The notes: a model not told the origin generated them from the letters alone. A DNA stretch of 64,000 nt from CAZQQN01 sp964595485 (GCA_964595485.1 CAZQQN010000001.1:1-64000); one strand, 5' to 3'. Shown: positions 1-9,397, counted from the first letter of the stretch. A program made the numbers and translations.

Positions 1-51
1 TGTGCCTGCTTTGGGAGCAGGAGGTCGCTGGTTCGAATCCAGCCACCCCGA
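1..51 (+). tRNA. tRNA-Pro(TGG), 5' end outside window
   Basis: The 3' two thirds of a tRNA are visible. The anticodon stem is 5-9 paired with 17-21. The loop 10-16 reads TTTGGGA, with anticodon TGG at 12-14. The T-arm is 27-43 with a TTCGAAT loop, the acceptor 3' strand is 44-50 and the discriminator is A51. No CCA is encoded. The 5' acceptor and D-arm lie upstream of the window. Confidence 0.93.
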
Positions 52-63
52 CTTTAAGTCATG

Positions 64-99
64 AAAGGGTTTCAGCCTTCCAGGTTGAAGCCCTTTTTT
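64..99 (+). terminator. Rho-independent terminator after tRNA-Pro
   Basis: A 15-bp stem (64-78 with 82-96, two G-T wobbles) has a 3-nt loop and runs into six T's at 94-99. It begins 13 nt after the tRNA end, so it most likely ends the tRNA transcript. Confidence 0.8.
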
Positions 100-335
100 G
101 TGTTTGGGTTACAAATGGGGTTCCATGTTTTTACCCTAAAGTCTCTTTCCTTAATTCTCTGTTTTACTTCTTCACCTCATTCCCTTACCGGAAACCGTTA
201 CCGTTTCCGCACCTCAATCCTATGCTTATTCAAATCTTTTCATAAACCTGGCAGAACCGGACAAAACCCGACAAAAAAAACGGCCTGAACAAATTCATCC
301 AATTTTAATAGATTTAGAATTCCCTTACTTTGCTT

Positions 336-719
336 ATGAAATGGCTTTCAACTTTCTTTCTGTGCTTATATCCGATTTTTCCTTGTTACAAGACAAACCT
401 AATCTTAATGCAGATGAACTTTCAAGCCTTGCTAAGCAGGATAATAAAGGAAATTCAAGTTTAGAGCTTCAGTTAGCTGCCTCATCGTTAGATAATTATT
501 GCAGTAAAATAAATACGGGCCAAAACTTGCAAATTGGAGGCTTAATTGGAGGCAGCTTCTATTTCATTTTCAAATAGTGCTACGCCCGGCTACATTATTA
601 GGGGGTTCGGAGGAGGATTAAGCCTTAAAGGCATGATCATATCAATTTCGGGGGACAAATACATGGAAAAAGCAAGTAAACATTTAAATAATGCTGGTAA
701 GGAACTTGAACCCCAATGA
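336..719 (+). pseudogene. Decayed small secreted/membrane protein gene (two compensating frameshifts)
   Basis: No single frame is open, but three consecutive segments read as one plausible protein. An ATG at 336 opens with a signal-peptide-like start (MKWLSTFFLCLYPIF). The next frame then continues with a hydrophilic segment (SLLQDKPNLNADELSSLAKQ) into LQIGGLIGG. Near 545-552 the original frame resumes (AASISFSNSATPGYIIRGFGGG), passes a hydrophobic stretch (LKGMIISISG) and ends with a lysine-rich tail at TGA 717-719. A signal peptide, coiled mid-part, Gly-rich hydrophobic segment and basic tail recall small uncharacterised Bacteroidota envelope proteins. The frameshifts are inferred from the translations; sequencing error is an alternative. 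Confidence 0.45.
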
Positions 720-1171
720 CCAAGTAAAATCCCTGGCCGGTTTACAAGTGATTTCGTGGTTTTAGTTTTGGTTGTTACACCATGTGAATTTTCAAATAAT
801 AAGAGATGACAAAAAACCCGTTTCCAATTTCCCATGAATAAGCTCCTTATTATGCCATACTTTTGCTTTTTTGAATCATTCATAAAAATTTTTGCCCAAA
901 AGCTTTTCAAACGGTTTTTGGTTACCATTTATTGACCTTTCACTGGTTCAGATTAAGCTACTAAATAGGGAAGCTTATAATCTTGGGGAAATGAATTAGC
1001 CTCTTCATAAAAATTTATTGAAAAGAATTTCCTCCGATTAAAAATTTATTCTTTGCAATGTAGCCATAACAGACTTAAACCCCTTTTTCATAAATTGGCA
1101 ATTAAAACCTATAACTTTTTCATCTGTTAAAAATTTTTGTAATTTTTAACCTTTAATTAAACAATGATTTT
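720..1171. other. Gene-free AT-rich stretch
   Basis: I see no convincing coding sequence, RNA gene or strong hairpin here. A minus-strand open frame (590-928) overlaps the decayed gene and has no recognisable content. The last part must hold the promoter of the T9SS repeat protein starting at 1172, but I could not identify a clear TAnnTTTG box. Confidence 0.5.
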
Positions 1172-4105
1172 ATGGGACAGGTTGCCTTTTTGAAGAAAGT
1201 TGGCTTTTTTATTCTAATAAATATTCTGCCGGCATTAACATTTTCACAACCCGAAAACCTGGGTTTTGAAGCATGGACAACAAGTCCTCAGAACACAACT
1301 GATCCGGATAGTGCTTGGGTGTCGATAGATCCTGCCTTTGTTAATACCAATAACATTAACCCTAAAACCGAAACGGTACAGCAGCTCACCTCCAATGTAG
1401 GAAAAGGCCTTTATTCTGCCAGGGTAAAAGTTTCTGAAGATGTCAATCAGTCATTTAACCTGGATGGTCGTTTGGTTCAGTTGGTACCTTTTACAAGGAG
1501 ACCAGATTCTTTCAGCTTTATGCATAAAGCTAATATGGCGGGAAGTGACTATGGCGTCATACTATTCCAATTAACCAAATATGACCCCAATTTAGACTCC
1601 TCTTTAATTGTAGGAAGTGGTGTTGAATATGTCTTTAGGTCTACCAATGGATGGGAAACTGTGAGTGAAGGATATAATTATCAAAAAAGTATAGCCCCTG
1701 ATACCCTTATAATGGCTATATGGGCCGACTACTCAGGGAACCAGCTTACTGACGGAACATTGGGAACCTATGTCGATGTCGATGCTATGAACCCAGCCAT
1801 TGGTTGCAAGGTAAATGCCGGGGTGGGTGATACGATTAAGGTTTGTAAATCCAGTAGTGCTGTCAAACTTTTTCCGAAACTTAAGAAAAAGCCCGAGTCA
1901 GGAGGAAAATGGTTTGATAAAAATAATTCCGGGGGGCTTAACAATGGGCGATTTAACCCCTCATTGGCTCAGGCAGGGAAAGCTTATAACTTTGAATATG
2001 TCGTTACTGATCGCTTTTGTGAGTCTGATACCGCTACTGTCAGAATATACATACCAAAAAATCCATCCCCATCCACAGCTAAAAATGCCGGCGCATGTTC
2101 AAATGATTCTGTAGTTAGTCTTTGGAATTTTGGTTCCCCTAACATTATTGCCGGGGGTTCCTGGAATGACCCATTTAACAGTGGTATTTTAAAAGATAGT
2201 GTAATCAAGCCTTATCAATTAAAACCTTCCCAAATCGATTCAACATTCAAATATGTTTTAAAGGCCAGCAATCAATGTGGTACTGGTAGGGATACGCTTT
2301 CGATAAAGATTAATCCAGCCCCGGATGCTGGTAAGGATACAATGGTTTCAATTTGTGGTTCTGAAGATAGCGTTAAACTTTTCAATCAATTAAGTGGCAA
2401 TCCTGATTCTGGCGGTAAATGGTATGATAAGTATAAAACAGGCGCTATAGGGAATGGGATTTTTGATGCCAGCCAGGTTAAAAATAAACAAAAGGACACA
2501 GTGGAATATTTCAAAGGCATACTTGGTTGCGAAGCGGATACCGCTGAACTGGTGCTGGATGTTAAACCTGGAATAAACCCGGGTGAGGATACTACTGTTA
2601 AAGTGTGCCGGGATAATACGGGATTTGACCTGAACAGTGCATTATCACAAGATGCTCAAAGCGGGGGTGCTTGGAATGATATGGATACAAGCGGAATCTT
2701 GAGTGGAGGTGTAATTGATCCCTCAAGTCTACCAGCTGCTGGTTTGGATCAAGTTTATCGGTTTGGTTATGAGGTTAGTAGTAAAATTTGCGGTACTGAA
2801 AAAGCCATCATTCATGTTGAGATAAATGATTTTTCTAATGCAGGGATTGGCGATACGGTTGATGCCTGTCAATCACGTAGGGATATTGATTTACTGGAAA
2901 AACTTTCAGGTAATCCTGATACGGGTGGTACGTGGTATGATGATGATAATACTGGAGGTTTACAAAATGGGGAATTTGATGGAACACAGGTACAGGTTGG
3001 TCAAAAGTATCAATTCCGCTACATAAGGAACAATGGAGGATGTGAGCCTGACACATCTGTATTAACCCTTTCAATGCAAGATGGTCCGCAGCCGGGTCTG
3101 GATAGCCAGGTTTTCATTTGCAGGGACCGAAATAACGTCAATTTAAGCAACTTCCTCTCTCAAGACGCTGATGCCGGTGGAAATTGGATAGATCTGGACA
3201 GTTCTGGTATTCTTAATGGCAATGCTATTAAGCCTACTAACCTGCAGACCAATGAGGTAGCTCAAACCTATGATTTTGCTTATGAATTAAGCAATAATAT
3301 TTGCGATACTTTAAGAGCTGTGATAAGCACCACGATCAATGATTTTCCGGAAGCTGGGTCAGATGCTTCCACAGAAGTTTGTCAGGACAACAATGCCCTT
3401 AAACTCTTTGATGAGCTAGCAGGAAATCCTGATACCACAGGAAAATGGTCCAGTACTAAAGCTGGCAATGCCATCGATAGTGGTTATTTCAATGCCACTG
3501 CTTTACAGCCAGGAAAAGCTTATTCGGTCTTCTATGCAGTTAATGATGAGGCTTGTGAAACGGATTCTTCAGAGTTGGAACTGAATGTAAAAGAATTGCC
3601 CAATCCAGGTAAAGATACTGCCATAAAAGTAATTAGTAACAATCAATCCGTTAATTTATGGGAAAATATGGGGGGTAATCCTGACTCCGGTGGTAATTGG
3701 AAAGATATAGATGGTACAGGCGCATTGAATGATCAAATTTTTAATGCCTCAGCCGTAGATACCGGTAATCAATATGACTTTCGGTACACAGCTACTTCCA
3801 ATGTTTGTCCTGATAGTGCAGCTTTAATAGCGGTTAATGTAGAAAAAGCGAGTGGCTTAAGGAGCCAAATAAGGGAGAATTTAAATGTTTATCCCAATCC
3901 CGCTGTTAACAAAGTTTACGTTCAAAATAGCAATGATTTAAAATTACAAAAGGTTACCTTACGCACGATGGCCGGAAAAATGGTTAAAACCTCTCAGAAG
4001 GAGCCAGTTAATTTGATGAATGTTAAGCCCGGTCCTTACATAGTTACTATTCATTTGCCTGATGAAAAGAAGGTTAGAAAGCAAATTATCAAAATAAAAC
4101 AGTAA
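1172..4105 (+). CDS. T9SS-exported multi-repeat surface protein (paralog 1)
   Basis: A 977-residue secreted protein. Residues 1-26 are a Sec signal peptide ending in ...LTFSQ. Residues ~27-220 form an N-terminal domain (opening NLGFEAW) that resembles beta-sandwich carbohydrate-binding-type domains of Bacteroidota; that resemblance is only an impression. Eight tandem modules of ~75-85 residues follow, each with a Cys near its start, a GNPDSGGxW or DAxxGGxW core, an NGxFDA or IKPxxL motif and a second Cys before the last strand. The C-terminus (~900-977, starting VYPNPAVNKVYV and ending in basic residues) is a type A T9SS sorting domain. The protein is probably anchored or released at the cell surface; ligand unknown. 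A paralog follows 63 bp downstream, possibly co-transcribed. No catalytic motif is visible. Confidence 0.85.
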   Translation: MGQVAFLKKVGFFILINILPALTFSQPENLGFEAWTTSPQNTTDPDSAWVSIDPAFVNTNNINPKTETVQQLTSNVGKGLYSARVKVSEDVNQSFNLDGRLVQLVPFTRRPDSFSFMHKANMAGSDYGVILFQLTKYDPNLDSSLIVGSGVEYVFRSTNGWETVSEGYNYQKSIAPDTLIMAIWADYSGNQLTDGTLGTYVDVDAMNPAIGCKVNAGVGDTIKVCKSSSAVKLFPKLKKKPESGGKWFDKNNSGGLNNGRFNPSLAQAGKAYNFEYVVTDRFCESDTATVRIYIPKNPSPSTAKNAGACSNDSVVSLWNFGSPNIIAGGSWNDPFNSGILKDSVIKPYQLKPSQIDSTFKYVLKASNQCGTGRDTLSIKINPAPDAGKDTMVSICGSEDSVKLFNQLSGNPDSGGKWYDKYKTGAIGNGIFDASQVKNKQKDTVEYFKGILGCEADTAELVLDVKPGINPGEDTTVKVCRDNTGFDLNSALSQDAQSGGAWNDMDTSGILSGGVIDPSSLPAAGLDQVYRFGYEVSSKICGTEKAIIHVEINDFSNAGIGDTVDACQSRRDIDLLEKLSGNPDTGGTWYDDDNTGGLQNGEFDGTQVQVGQKYQFRYIRNNGGCEPDTSVLTLSMQDGPQPGLDSQVFICRDRNNVNLSNFLSQDADAGGNWIDLDSSGILNGNAIKPTNLQTNEVAQTYDFAYELSNNICDTLRAVISTTINDFPEAGSDASTEVCQDNNALKLFDELAGNPDTTGKWSSTKAGNAIDSGYFNATALQPGKAYSVFYAVNDEACETDSSELELNVKELPNPGKDTAIKVISNNQSVNLWENMGGNPDSGGNWKDIDGTGALNDQIFNASAVDTGNQYDFRYTATSNVCPDSAALIAVNVEKASGLRSQIRENLNVYPNPAVNKVYVQNSNDLKLQKVTLRTMAGKMVKTSQKEPVNLMNVKPGPYIVTIHLPDEKKVRKQIIKIKQ

Positions 4106-4168
4106 TAATTTGTTGGCTTAAAAGCATTCAGGATTTTATTTATCAGCCCTTAAAAAATTGGTATCAAT

Positions 4169-7105
4169 ATGAGTTACTTTGATTCAATCTTTAAAAGCGT
4201 TATAGTAAGCTGTTTTTTAATAGCACCGTTGGCCCTCTTTTCTCAACCAGCAAACCTTGGTTTTGAAGCCTGGATAACAAGTGCTCAAAATACGACTGAT
4301 CCCGATAGCAATTGGGTATCATTTGATCCCGATTTTGTTGGACCTTTGAATAACCTAAACTTAGTATCAGAAACTGACCAAAGGATATCTAACAATGTTG
4401 GGCAAGGGAATTATTCTGCCCGAGTGCAAGTATCTGAAGCCACTAATTACAATGGTACTCTTGATGGTCGCTTATTCCAGGGAGAGCCTTTTACTAAAAG
4501 ACCTGACTCTTTCTCATATTTATACAATTCAACAGTAGCTGGCTCTGATACAAGTTTGGTGCTATTCCAATTATCCAAATACGATCCTGTGAATGATTCA
4601 ACACTTTTAATAGGTCAGGGATTTGATTTTATCACCAATTCTACAAGTGGTTGGCAAAAGCAAAAAGGCGAGTATATATACCAATCAAGTTTGACACCAG
4701 ACACTTTAATTATGGCGATTTATGCCGATTTCTCCGGTATCGTATTCGAGGACGGTACGTTAGGCACACAAATAGATGTGGACGCATTGAATCCTACAAT
4801 TGGCTGTAAAGCAAATGCTGGCAAGGGCGATACGGTAACGGTTTGTGAAAACACAAATAAAGTCGGATTATCCCTGAAGATTGGGGGAAATCCTGCACTA
4901 AGTGGCAAATGGATAGATCAAAGTGGTACAGGGGCGTTAAAAAATGGGATCTTTGATGCTACCCAGGTTAAACCCGGTAAATACTACAAATTTGATTACG
5001 TGGTAACAAATCGCTATTGTGAAACTGATACAGCTACCATAACAGCTTATGTGGAAAAAGATCCAAAACCTTCTGCTTCTGGAGCTCCTGTTAAATGCAT
5101 CAGTGATTCAACATTGAACCTATGGGATTATGCTTCTGCTAATGACCGATCCATGGTAACCTGGACTGATCCGGACAGTACTGGTATCTTGAAAGATAGT
5201 CTTTTGGCGATTCATCAGCTAAAAGCTTCAGCAGGAGATGCTACTTATCATTATGTCTTAAAGTCCAACACCAAATGTAGCACGAAAGATACGGTTGCTG
5301 TGACTATAAATTCTCCTTTAGGAGGTGGAAAGGATACTACGGCTTTAATATGTGGGTCTAATGATAGTTTATCCCTTTTTGACCAATTAACCCAAGAAGC
5401 TGATACGGGGGGCACTTGGTTTGATAAAAATAACACTGGTGCTCTAACGAATGGGTTTTTTGATGCTACCCAGGTAAAAAGTAACAAACAATACAGGTTT
5501 GATTATACGAAGTATAAAGCAGGTTGCGGCATTGATACAACTGAATTAACCCTTGATGTTAAGCCTCAGCTCAAGCCAGGTCGTGATACGGCAGTAAATG
5601 TATGTCGTCTTAATCAAAAAGTTGCATTGAATCAATATCTATCTCAGAATACCCAAGCGGGTGGAATTTGGAAAGATACTGATGGAAGCGGCATACTTTC
5701 TACTAGTTTCATAAAACCTTCTAAATTATCCTCATCCATGGTAGGTGCTACTTATCGTTATAGTTATGTGGTGGAAAATAAGGCTTGCGGTCTTGATTCT
5801 GCTACTATTAACGTTAATGTCAATAAGCTTCCTAACTCAGGATCAGATACAACTGTTACTGTGTGTGAAAATAATCAAAAAATAACCTTGTTGTCTAGAT
5901 TCTCTGGAAATCCTGATACTGGAGGCACTTGGTTAGATAAAGATAATACTGGAGCCTTACAGAATGGAAAGTTTGATGCGACCCAAGTCACCGCTGGTCA
6001 ACAGTACGAATTATTATACATCAAAGAAAATAGGGCATGCTCTGACTCTGCATTGCTAACCTTGTCTATAAAGGCCGCACCAGACCCTGGTAGTGATAAT
6101 CAGGTCTTTGTTTGCAAATACCAATCGAGCGTTAGCTTGAATAATTTCCTTTCATCAAATGCTGATGCCGGTGGAAATTGGAAAGATTTAGATAATAGCG
6201 GCATTTTAAATGGCGACAATATTGAGCCTAATGCCCTTTCAGACAATGATTTAGGTAAAAGTTTTGATTTTTTATATGAATTAAGTAGCCCAATATGCGA
6301 TACCTTTAGGGCTGTGATAAGCGTCACCGCTATTGACACACCTAATGCTGGTGTAGGCGGCTCTGTTAAGATTTGTCAGGACAATAAGGCTCTTAACCTT
6401 TTTAATGAGCTTAGTGGTAATCCTGATACCTCTGGAAGTTGGTTTATGAGCAGCGGTGGCCAGATGTTTGATAGCGGTTACTTTGATGCTTCTTCTGTAC
6501 AAGCTGATAAGTCCTATGAAGTTTTTTATCGTGTTCCGGGAAAAGGATGTGAACCAGATTCCGCAAAGCTAAAAGTAAAAGTGGATAAGCTCCCTAATCC
6601 AGGCAAAGACACAACATCCTCTGTCAGTAATGATTTGTCCGTTAATTTATTGAATTACATGGGAGGTAACCCTGATTCAGGCGGCACCTGGGCTGATTTG
6701 GATGGAACAGGTGCACTGAATGGGCAAACTTTTGATGCTTCAGCTGTTGATAAGGGTGAATCATACGATTTTCGATATACTGTCTCTTCAAGTATTTGTA
6801 ACCAAGATAGCGCTGCTAAACTTACAGTACAAGTCAAGGAAGCTAGCGGCCTTGATCGCAATATTGCTGATAATATAAGAATCTATCCCAACCCTGCTTT
6901 AGAGGAAATTAAGATTAAAACCAACAACCAATATAACATTCAAAAAGTTACCCTTAGCAATATGAATGGCAAACTTCTGATGAAGACTGGTGAAAGTCAG
7001 ATGGAATTGACGAATATTGAGGCTGGCTTTTATTTGTTAACGGTTTATTTAGAAAATGATAGAAAGGTCAGGAAGCAAATTATCAAGGCTCCAGCAAATA
7101 ATTAA
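4169..7105 (+). CDS. T9SS-exported multi-repeat surface protein (paralog 2)
   Basis: A 978-residue close relative of the preceding gene with the same order of parts: signal peptide (~1-26, ending LALFSQ), an N-terminal domain opening NLGFEAW, eight Cys-containing modules of ~75-85 residues, and a T9SS type A sorting domain starting near IYPNPALEEIKI and ending in KVRKQIIKAP. Module n here looks most like module n of paralog 1, for example module 6 in both (NADAGGNW, SGILNG, ICDTFRA or ICDTLRA). That points to duplication of a whole gene that already had all eight modules. Function unknown; surface adhesion or matrix binding is a guess. The long intergenic tail and the tRNA genes after it suggest the transcript ends before 7310. 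Confidence 0.85.
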   Translation: MSYFDSIFKSVIVSCFLIAPLALFSQPANLGFEAWITSAQNTTDPDSNWVSFDPDFVGPLNNLNLVSETDQRISNNVGQGNYSARVQVSEATNYNGTLDGRLFQGEPFTKRPDSFSYLYNSTVAGSDTSLVLFQLSKYDPVNDSTLLIGQGFDFITNSTSGWQKQKGEYIYQSSLTPDTLIMAIYADFSGIVFEDGTLGTQIDVDALNPTIGCKANAGKGDTVTVCENTNKVGLSLKIGGNPALSGKWIDQSGTGALKNGIFDATQVKPGKYYKFDYVVTNRYCETDTATITAYVEKDPKPSASGAPVKCISDSTLNLWDYASANDRSMVTWTDPDSTGILKDSLLAIHQLKASAGDATYHYVLKSNTKCSTKDTVAVTINSPLGGGKDTTALICGSNDSLSLFDQLTQEADTGGTWFDKNNTGALTNGFFDATQVKSNKQYRFDYTKYKAGCGIDTTELTLDVKPQLKPGRDTAVNVCRLNQKVALNQYLSQNTQAGGIWKDTDGSGILSTSFIKPSKLSSSMVGATYRYSYVVENKACGLDSATINVNVNKLPNSGSDTTVTVCENNQKITLLSRFSGNPDTGGTWLDKDNTGALQNGKFDATQVTAGQQYELLYIKENRACSDSALLTLSIKAAPDPGSDNQVFVCKYQSSVSLNNFLSSNADAGGNWKDLDNSGILNGDNIEPNALSDNDLGKSFDFLYELSSPICDTFRAVISVTAIDTPNAGVGGSVKICQDNKALNLFNELSGNPDTSGSWFMSSGGQMFDSGYFDASSVQADKSYEVFYRVPGKGCEPDSAKLKVKVDKLPNPGKDTTSSVSNDLSVNLLNYMGGNPDSGGTWADLDGTGALNGQTFDASAVDKGESYDFRYTVSSSICNQDSAAKLTVQVKEASGLDRNIADNIRIYPNPALEEIKIKTNNQYNIQKVTLSNMNGKLLMKTGESQMELTNIEAGFYLLTVYLENDRKVRKQIIKAPANN

Positions 7106-7309
7106 CAGTAGGATTTGAGGTGGTTAAAATCATTTTCACAGTTATAGTGATATTTTTACCCTTGTATTCACTTTTAAATGACCAACGAACTCGATAATGT
7201 AATGGAAAATGATGGTGGGTTGGTGCTACTTGTTTCTGTCTTTTCGCGCCTTCAAAAATTTCCTAAATTCGCACCTCTTAAAAAGAAAGTTTAGCTTTTC
7301 ATTGGCGTA

Positions 7310-7335
7310 TTTTTCAAAGCCTACGCTTTGAAAAA
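7310..7335. other. Perfect 11-bp hairpin abutting tRNA-Arg
   Basis: 7310-7320 and 7325-7335 are exact reverse complements around a 4-nt CTAC loop, ending one base before the tRNA-Arg 5' end. On the + strand it is followed by the tRNA rather than a T-run, so it is not a standard terminator for upstream genes. It could be part of the tRNA precursor leader. Confidence 0.55.
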
Positions 7336-7336
7336 T

Positions 7337-7410
7337 GGTCTCATAGCTCAACCGGATAGAGCAACAGCCTTCTAAGCTGTAGGTTCCAGGTTCGAGTCCT
7401 GGTGGGACCA
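7337..7410 (+). tRNA. tRNA-Arg(TCT)
   Basis: A complete cloverleaf of 74 nt. The acceptor 7337-7343 pairs with 7403-7409 (one T-G). The anticodon stem ACAGC/GCTGT encloses CTTCTAA, anticodon TCT. The T-arm is CCAGG-TTCGAGT-CCTGG and the discriminator is A7410. CCA is not encoded. Confidence 0.95.
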
Positions 7411-7437
7411 CTTAAAAAGCTAATTTGCTAATTAAAA

Positions 7438-7521
7438 GCCCAGGTGGCGGAATTGGTAGACGCGCAGCGTTGAGGGCGCTGTGGCCTAACGGCCGTGTGG
7501 GTTCGATTCCCACCCTGGGCA
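7438..7521 (+). tRNA. tRNA-Leu(GAG)
   Basis: A class II tRNA of 84 nt. The acceptor GCCCAGG (7438-7444) pairs with 7514-7520. The anticodon stem CAGCG/CGCTG encloses TTGAGGG, anticodon GAG at 7472-7474. A long variable arm, a T-arm with TTCGATT loop and discriminator A7521 follow. It lies 27 nt after tRNA-Arg and is probably co-transcribed. Confidence 0.95.
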
Positions 7522-7577
7522 CTTTGTAATTATTGGCAAGTGTTGATTAAGCTTACCCATTTTCTACGTCCGATCCT

Positions 7578-7832
7578 ATGCAATTTCCCATTTTTCGAAA
7601 ATACCCAGATAAAAAAACTTACTTCCGCATCCTTTCAAATGAAGAATTTGAAGAAATCAAATTACTGGGCGGATTCTACCAAATGCTGGAATACAAAGCC
7701 GATAAATTACCAGACCGTAACCTGATCGAAGACATGATTAATGGTAAAGATGGGTTTTGGGAAGTTTGCACGGAGGCAGAATTCGAAAAATTTAAAGCTT
7801 ACTGCCAAACGAATTACAAAAAACTTGATTAG
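7578..7832 (+). CDS. Small conserved-looking cytosolic protein
   Basis: An 84-residue acidic protein, MQFPIFRKYPDKKTYFRI at the start, without signal peptide or membrane segment. The balanced composition, the regular helix-strand pattern (NEEFEEIKLLGGFYQM) and the absence of any overlapping better frame argue that it is real. It sits 56 bp downstream of tRNA-Leu and before ahcY on the same strand. Proteins of this kind are often annotated as hypothetical in Bacteroidota. I cannot assign a function. An overlapping longer frame (7495-7725) starts inside the tRNA and is a shadow. Confidence 0.75.
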   Translation: MQFPIFRKYPDKKTYFRILSNEEFEEIKLLGGFYQMLEYKADKLPDRNLIEDMINGKDGFWEVCTEAEFEKFKAYCQTNYKKLD

Positions 7833-7882
7833 TCTCTCTTTTAGCCCTAATAGCCTAACTTAGCGTTTGACCAAAGGAATTA

Positions 7883-7914
7883 TTTGCAAAGTATTCGGAT
7901 AAGGCATATTTTTG
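7883..7914 (+). promoter_or_regulatory. Candidate Bacteroidota promoter for ahcY
   Basis: TTTG at 7883-7886, 20 nt, then TATTTTTG at 7907-7914 matches the TTTG/TAnnTTTG consensus. Transcription from ~7920 would give a leader of about 165 nt, longer than for the other genes here. I see no recognisable riboswitch fold in the leader. Confidence 0.4.
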
Positions 7915-8086
7915 CAATTTAAATAAAGATACCTGAATATCTTAAGGCGCTAATTTTCAGCAATTTAAGAATTTTTGATGTTGCTGAACCTTTTATTACA
8001 AAGAATGTTTTAAGATTCAGTTGCATTTTACAATCAATTATTATTTTTAGAACACGAATCATTTTTAAACTAAAAGTCATTTAACT

Positions 8087-9397
8087 ATGCCAGAAACAAA
8101 ATTTGAAAATTTAGCTTATCAAGTAAAAGACATCAATTTAGCAGATTGGGGTCGCAAAGAGATTAAATTAGCAGAGGCTGAAATGCCAGGCCTCATGTCA
8201 CTTCGTGAAGAATATCGCGACCAAAAGCCCTTGAAAGGTGCTCGCATTGCTGGTTGTCTTCACATGACAGTTCAAACAGCTGTTTTGATCGAAACCCTTC
8301 TTGAGCTTGGCGCTGAAGTAAGATGGTCTTCCTGCAACATTTTCTCCACTCAGGATGAAGCTGCAGCTGCGGTTGCTACTCAGGGCGTACCTGTTTTTGC
8401 CTGGAAAGGAGAAACTGAAGAGGAATATGACTGGTGCATTGAACAAACATTGTTCTTTGGCGATGAAAACCGGCCCCTCAACCTCATCCTTGATGATGGT
8501 GGAGACCTTACTGAAAAGGTTTTGAGTGAATATCCCGAATTGACCAAAGATATTTACGGTATTTCTGAAGAAACCACTACCGGCGTTCTTCGCCTGTACC
8601 AAAGAGAAAACCAAGGGCAACTTCCGGTACCTACTATCAATGTTAATGATTCTGTTACCAAATCCAAGTTTGACAACGTTTATGGTTGCCGTGAATCCTG
8701 CGTTGATGCAATCCGCAGAGGAACTGACATCATGATGGCAGGCAAGGTTGCTGTCGTTGCAGGCTTTGGCGATGTTGGCAAAGGTTCTGCACAATCCCTT
8801 CGCGGAGCTGGTGCACGGGTTGTCATTACAGAAGTAGATCCCATTTGTGCACTTCAAGCCGCTATGGAAGGCTATGAAGTTAAGACAATGGACGAAGCTG
8901 CCGAAATCGCTGATATCTTTGTAACCGCTACAGGTAATAAGGATGTCATCACCGAGCGTCATTTCAAAAAAATGAAAGACAAGGCCATTGTTGGTAATAT
9001 TGGCCACTTTGACAACGAAATTGACGTTGCTTGGTTAGAAGGATATGCTAAGAAAGATACCATTAAACCTCAAGTTGACAAGTACGAAATTGATGGTAAA
9101 GAAATTCTTTTACTAGCATCTGGTCGTTTGATGAACCTTGGTGTCGCCACTGGCCATCCTTCCTTTGTAATGTCAAGTTCTTTCTCCAACCAAGTATTAG
9201 CGCAAATGGATCTTTTCCATAAGCCGAATGAATACGACAACAAAGTTTATGTTCTTCCTAAGCACCTGGACGAAAAGGTTGCGGCGTCTCACCTTGGTAA
9301 GATCAATGCTAATCTTGAAAAGCTTAATAAGGAGCAATCCGAATACATCGGTGTTAATCCTGAAGGGCCTTTCAAAGGGGATGCTTACAGATACTAA
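8087..9397 (+). CDS. ahcY: Adenosylhomocysteinase
   Basis: S-adenosylhomocysteine hydrolase, 436 residues, the NAD-dependent enzyme that splits S-adenosylhomocysteine into homocysteine and adenosine in the activated methyl cycle. Visible marks are the N-terminal GCLHMTVQTAVLIETL block, SCNIFSTQDEAAAA, the NAD-binding glycine loop GFGDVGKG at ~226-233, the NIGHFDNEID block and the family-typical C-terminus ending DAYRY. Length is normal for the family, including the conserved Tyr tail that reaches the neighbouring subunit. It stands alone on the + strand between a small hypothetical gene and the convergent icd. A strong hairpin terminator follows. Confidence 0.97.
   Translation: MPETKFENLAYQVKDINLADWGRKEIKLAEAEMPGLMSLREEYRDQKPLKGARIAGCLHMTVQTAVLIETLLELGAEVRWSSCNIFSTQDEAAAAVATQGVPVFAWKGETEEEYDWCIEQTLFFGDENRPLNLILDDGGDLTEKVLSEYPELTKDIYGISEETTTGVLRLYQRENQGQLPVPTINVNDSVTKSKFDNVYGCRESCVDAIRRGTDIMMAGKVAVVAGFGDVGKGSAQSLRGAGARVVITEVDPICALQAAMEGYEVKTMDEAAEIADIFVTATGNKDVITERHFKKMKDKAIVGNIGHFDNEIDVAWLEGYAKKDTIKPQVDKYEIDGKEILLLASGRLMNLGVATGHPSFVMSSSFSNQVLAQMDLFHKPNEYDNKVYVLPKHLDEKVAASHLGKINANLEKLNKEQSEYIGVNPEGPFKGDAYRY

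Noticed and set aside
189..209. Short inverted repeat CGGAAAC-N7-GTTTCCG near tRNA-Pro as an attachment or transposon end
   Set aside because: Only 7-bp arms, no integrase or transposase nearby and no second copy of the tRNA 3' end in the window.
61..288. 75-codon frame after tRNA-Pro
   Set aside because: It begins inside the tRNA terminator hairpin and reads through it; composition is not protein-like.
590..928. Minus-strand 112-codon open frame
   Set aside because: It overlaps the decayed + strand gene, has low-complexity composition and no recognisable motif; AT-rich intergenic DNA gives such frames by chance.
7920..8086. Possible SAH or SAM riboswitch before ahcY
   Set aside because: The ~165-nt leader shows no conserved core or pairing pattern that I recognise; SAH riboswitches are mainly known from other phyla.
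8198..9007. 269-codon minus-strand frame opposite ahcY
   Set aside because: It is entirely antisense to a highly conserved gene, has no family resemblance and lacks a promoter; a codon-bias shadow.
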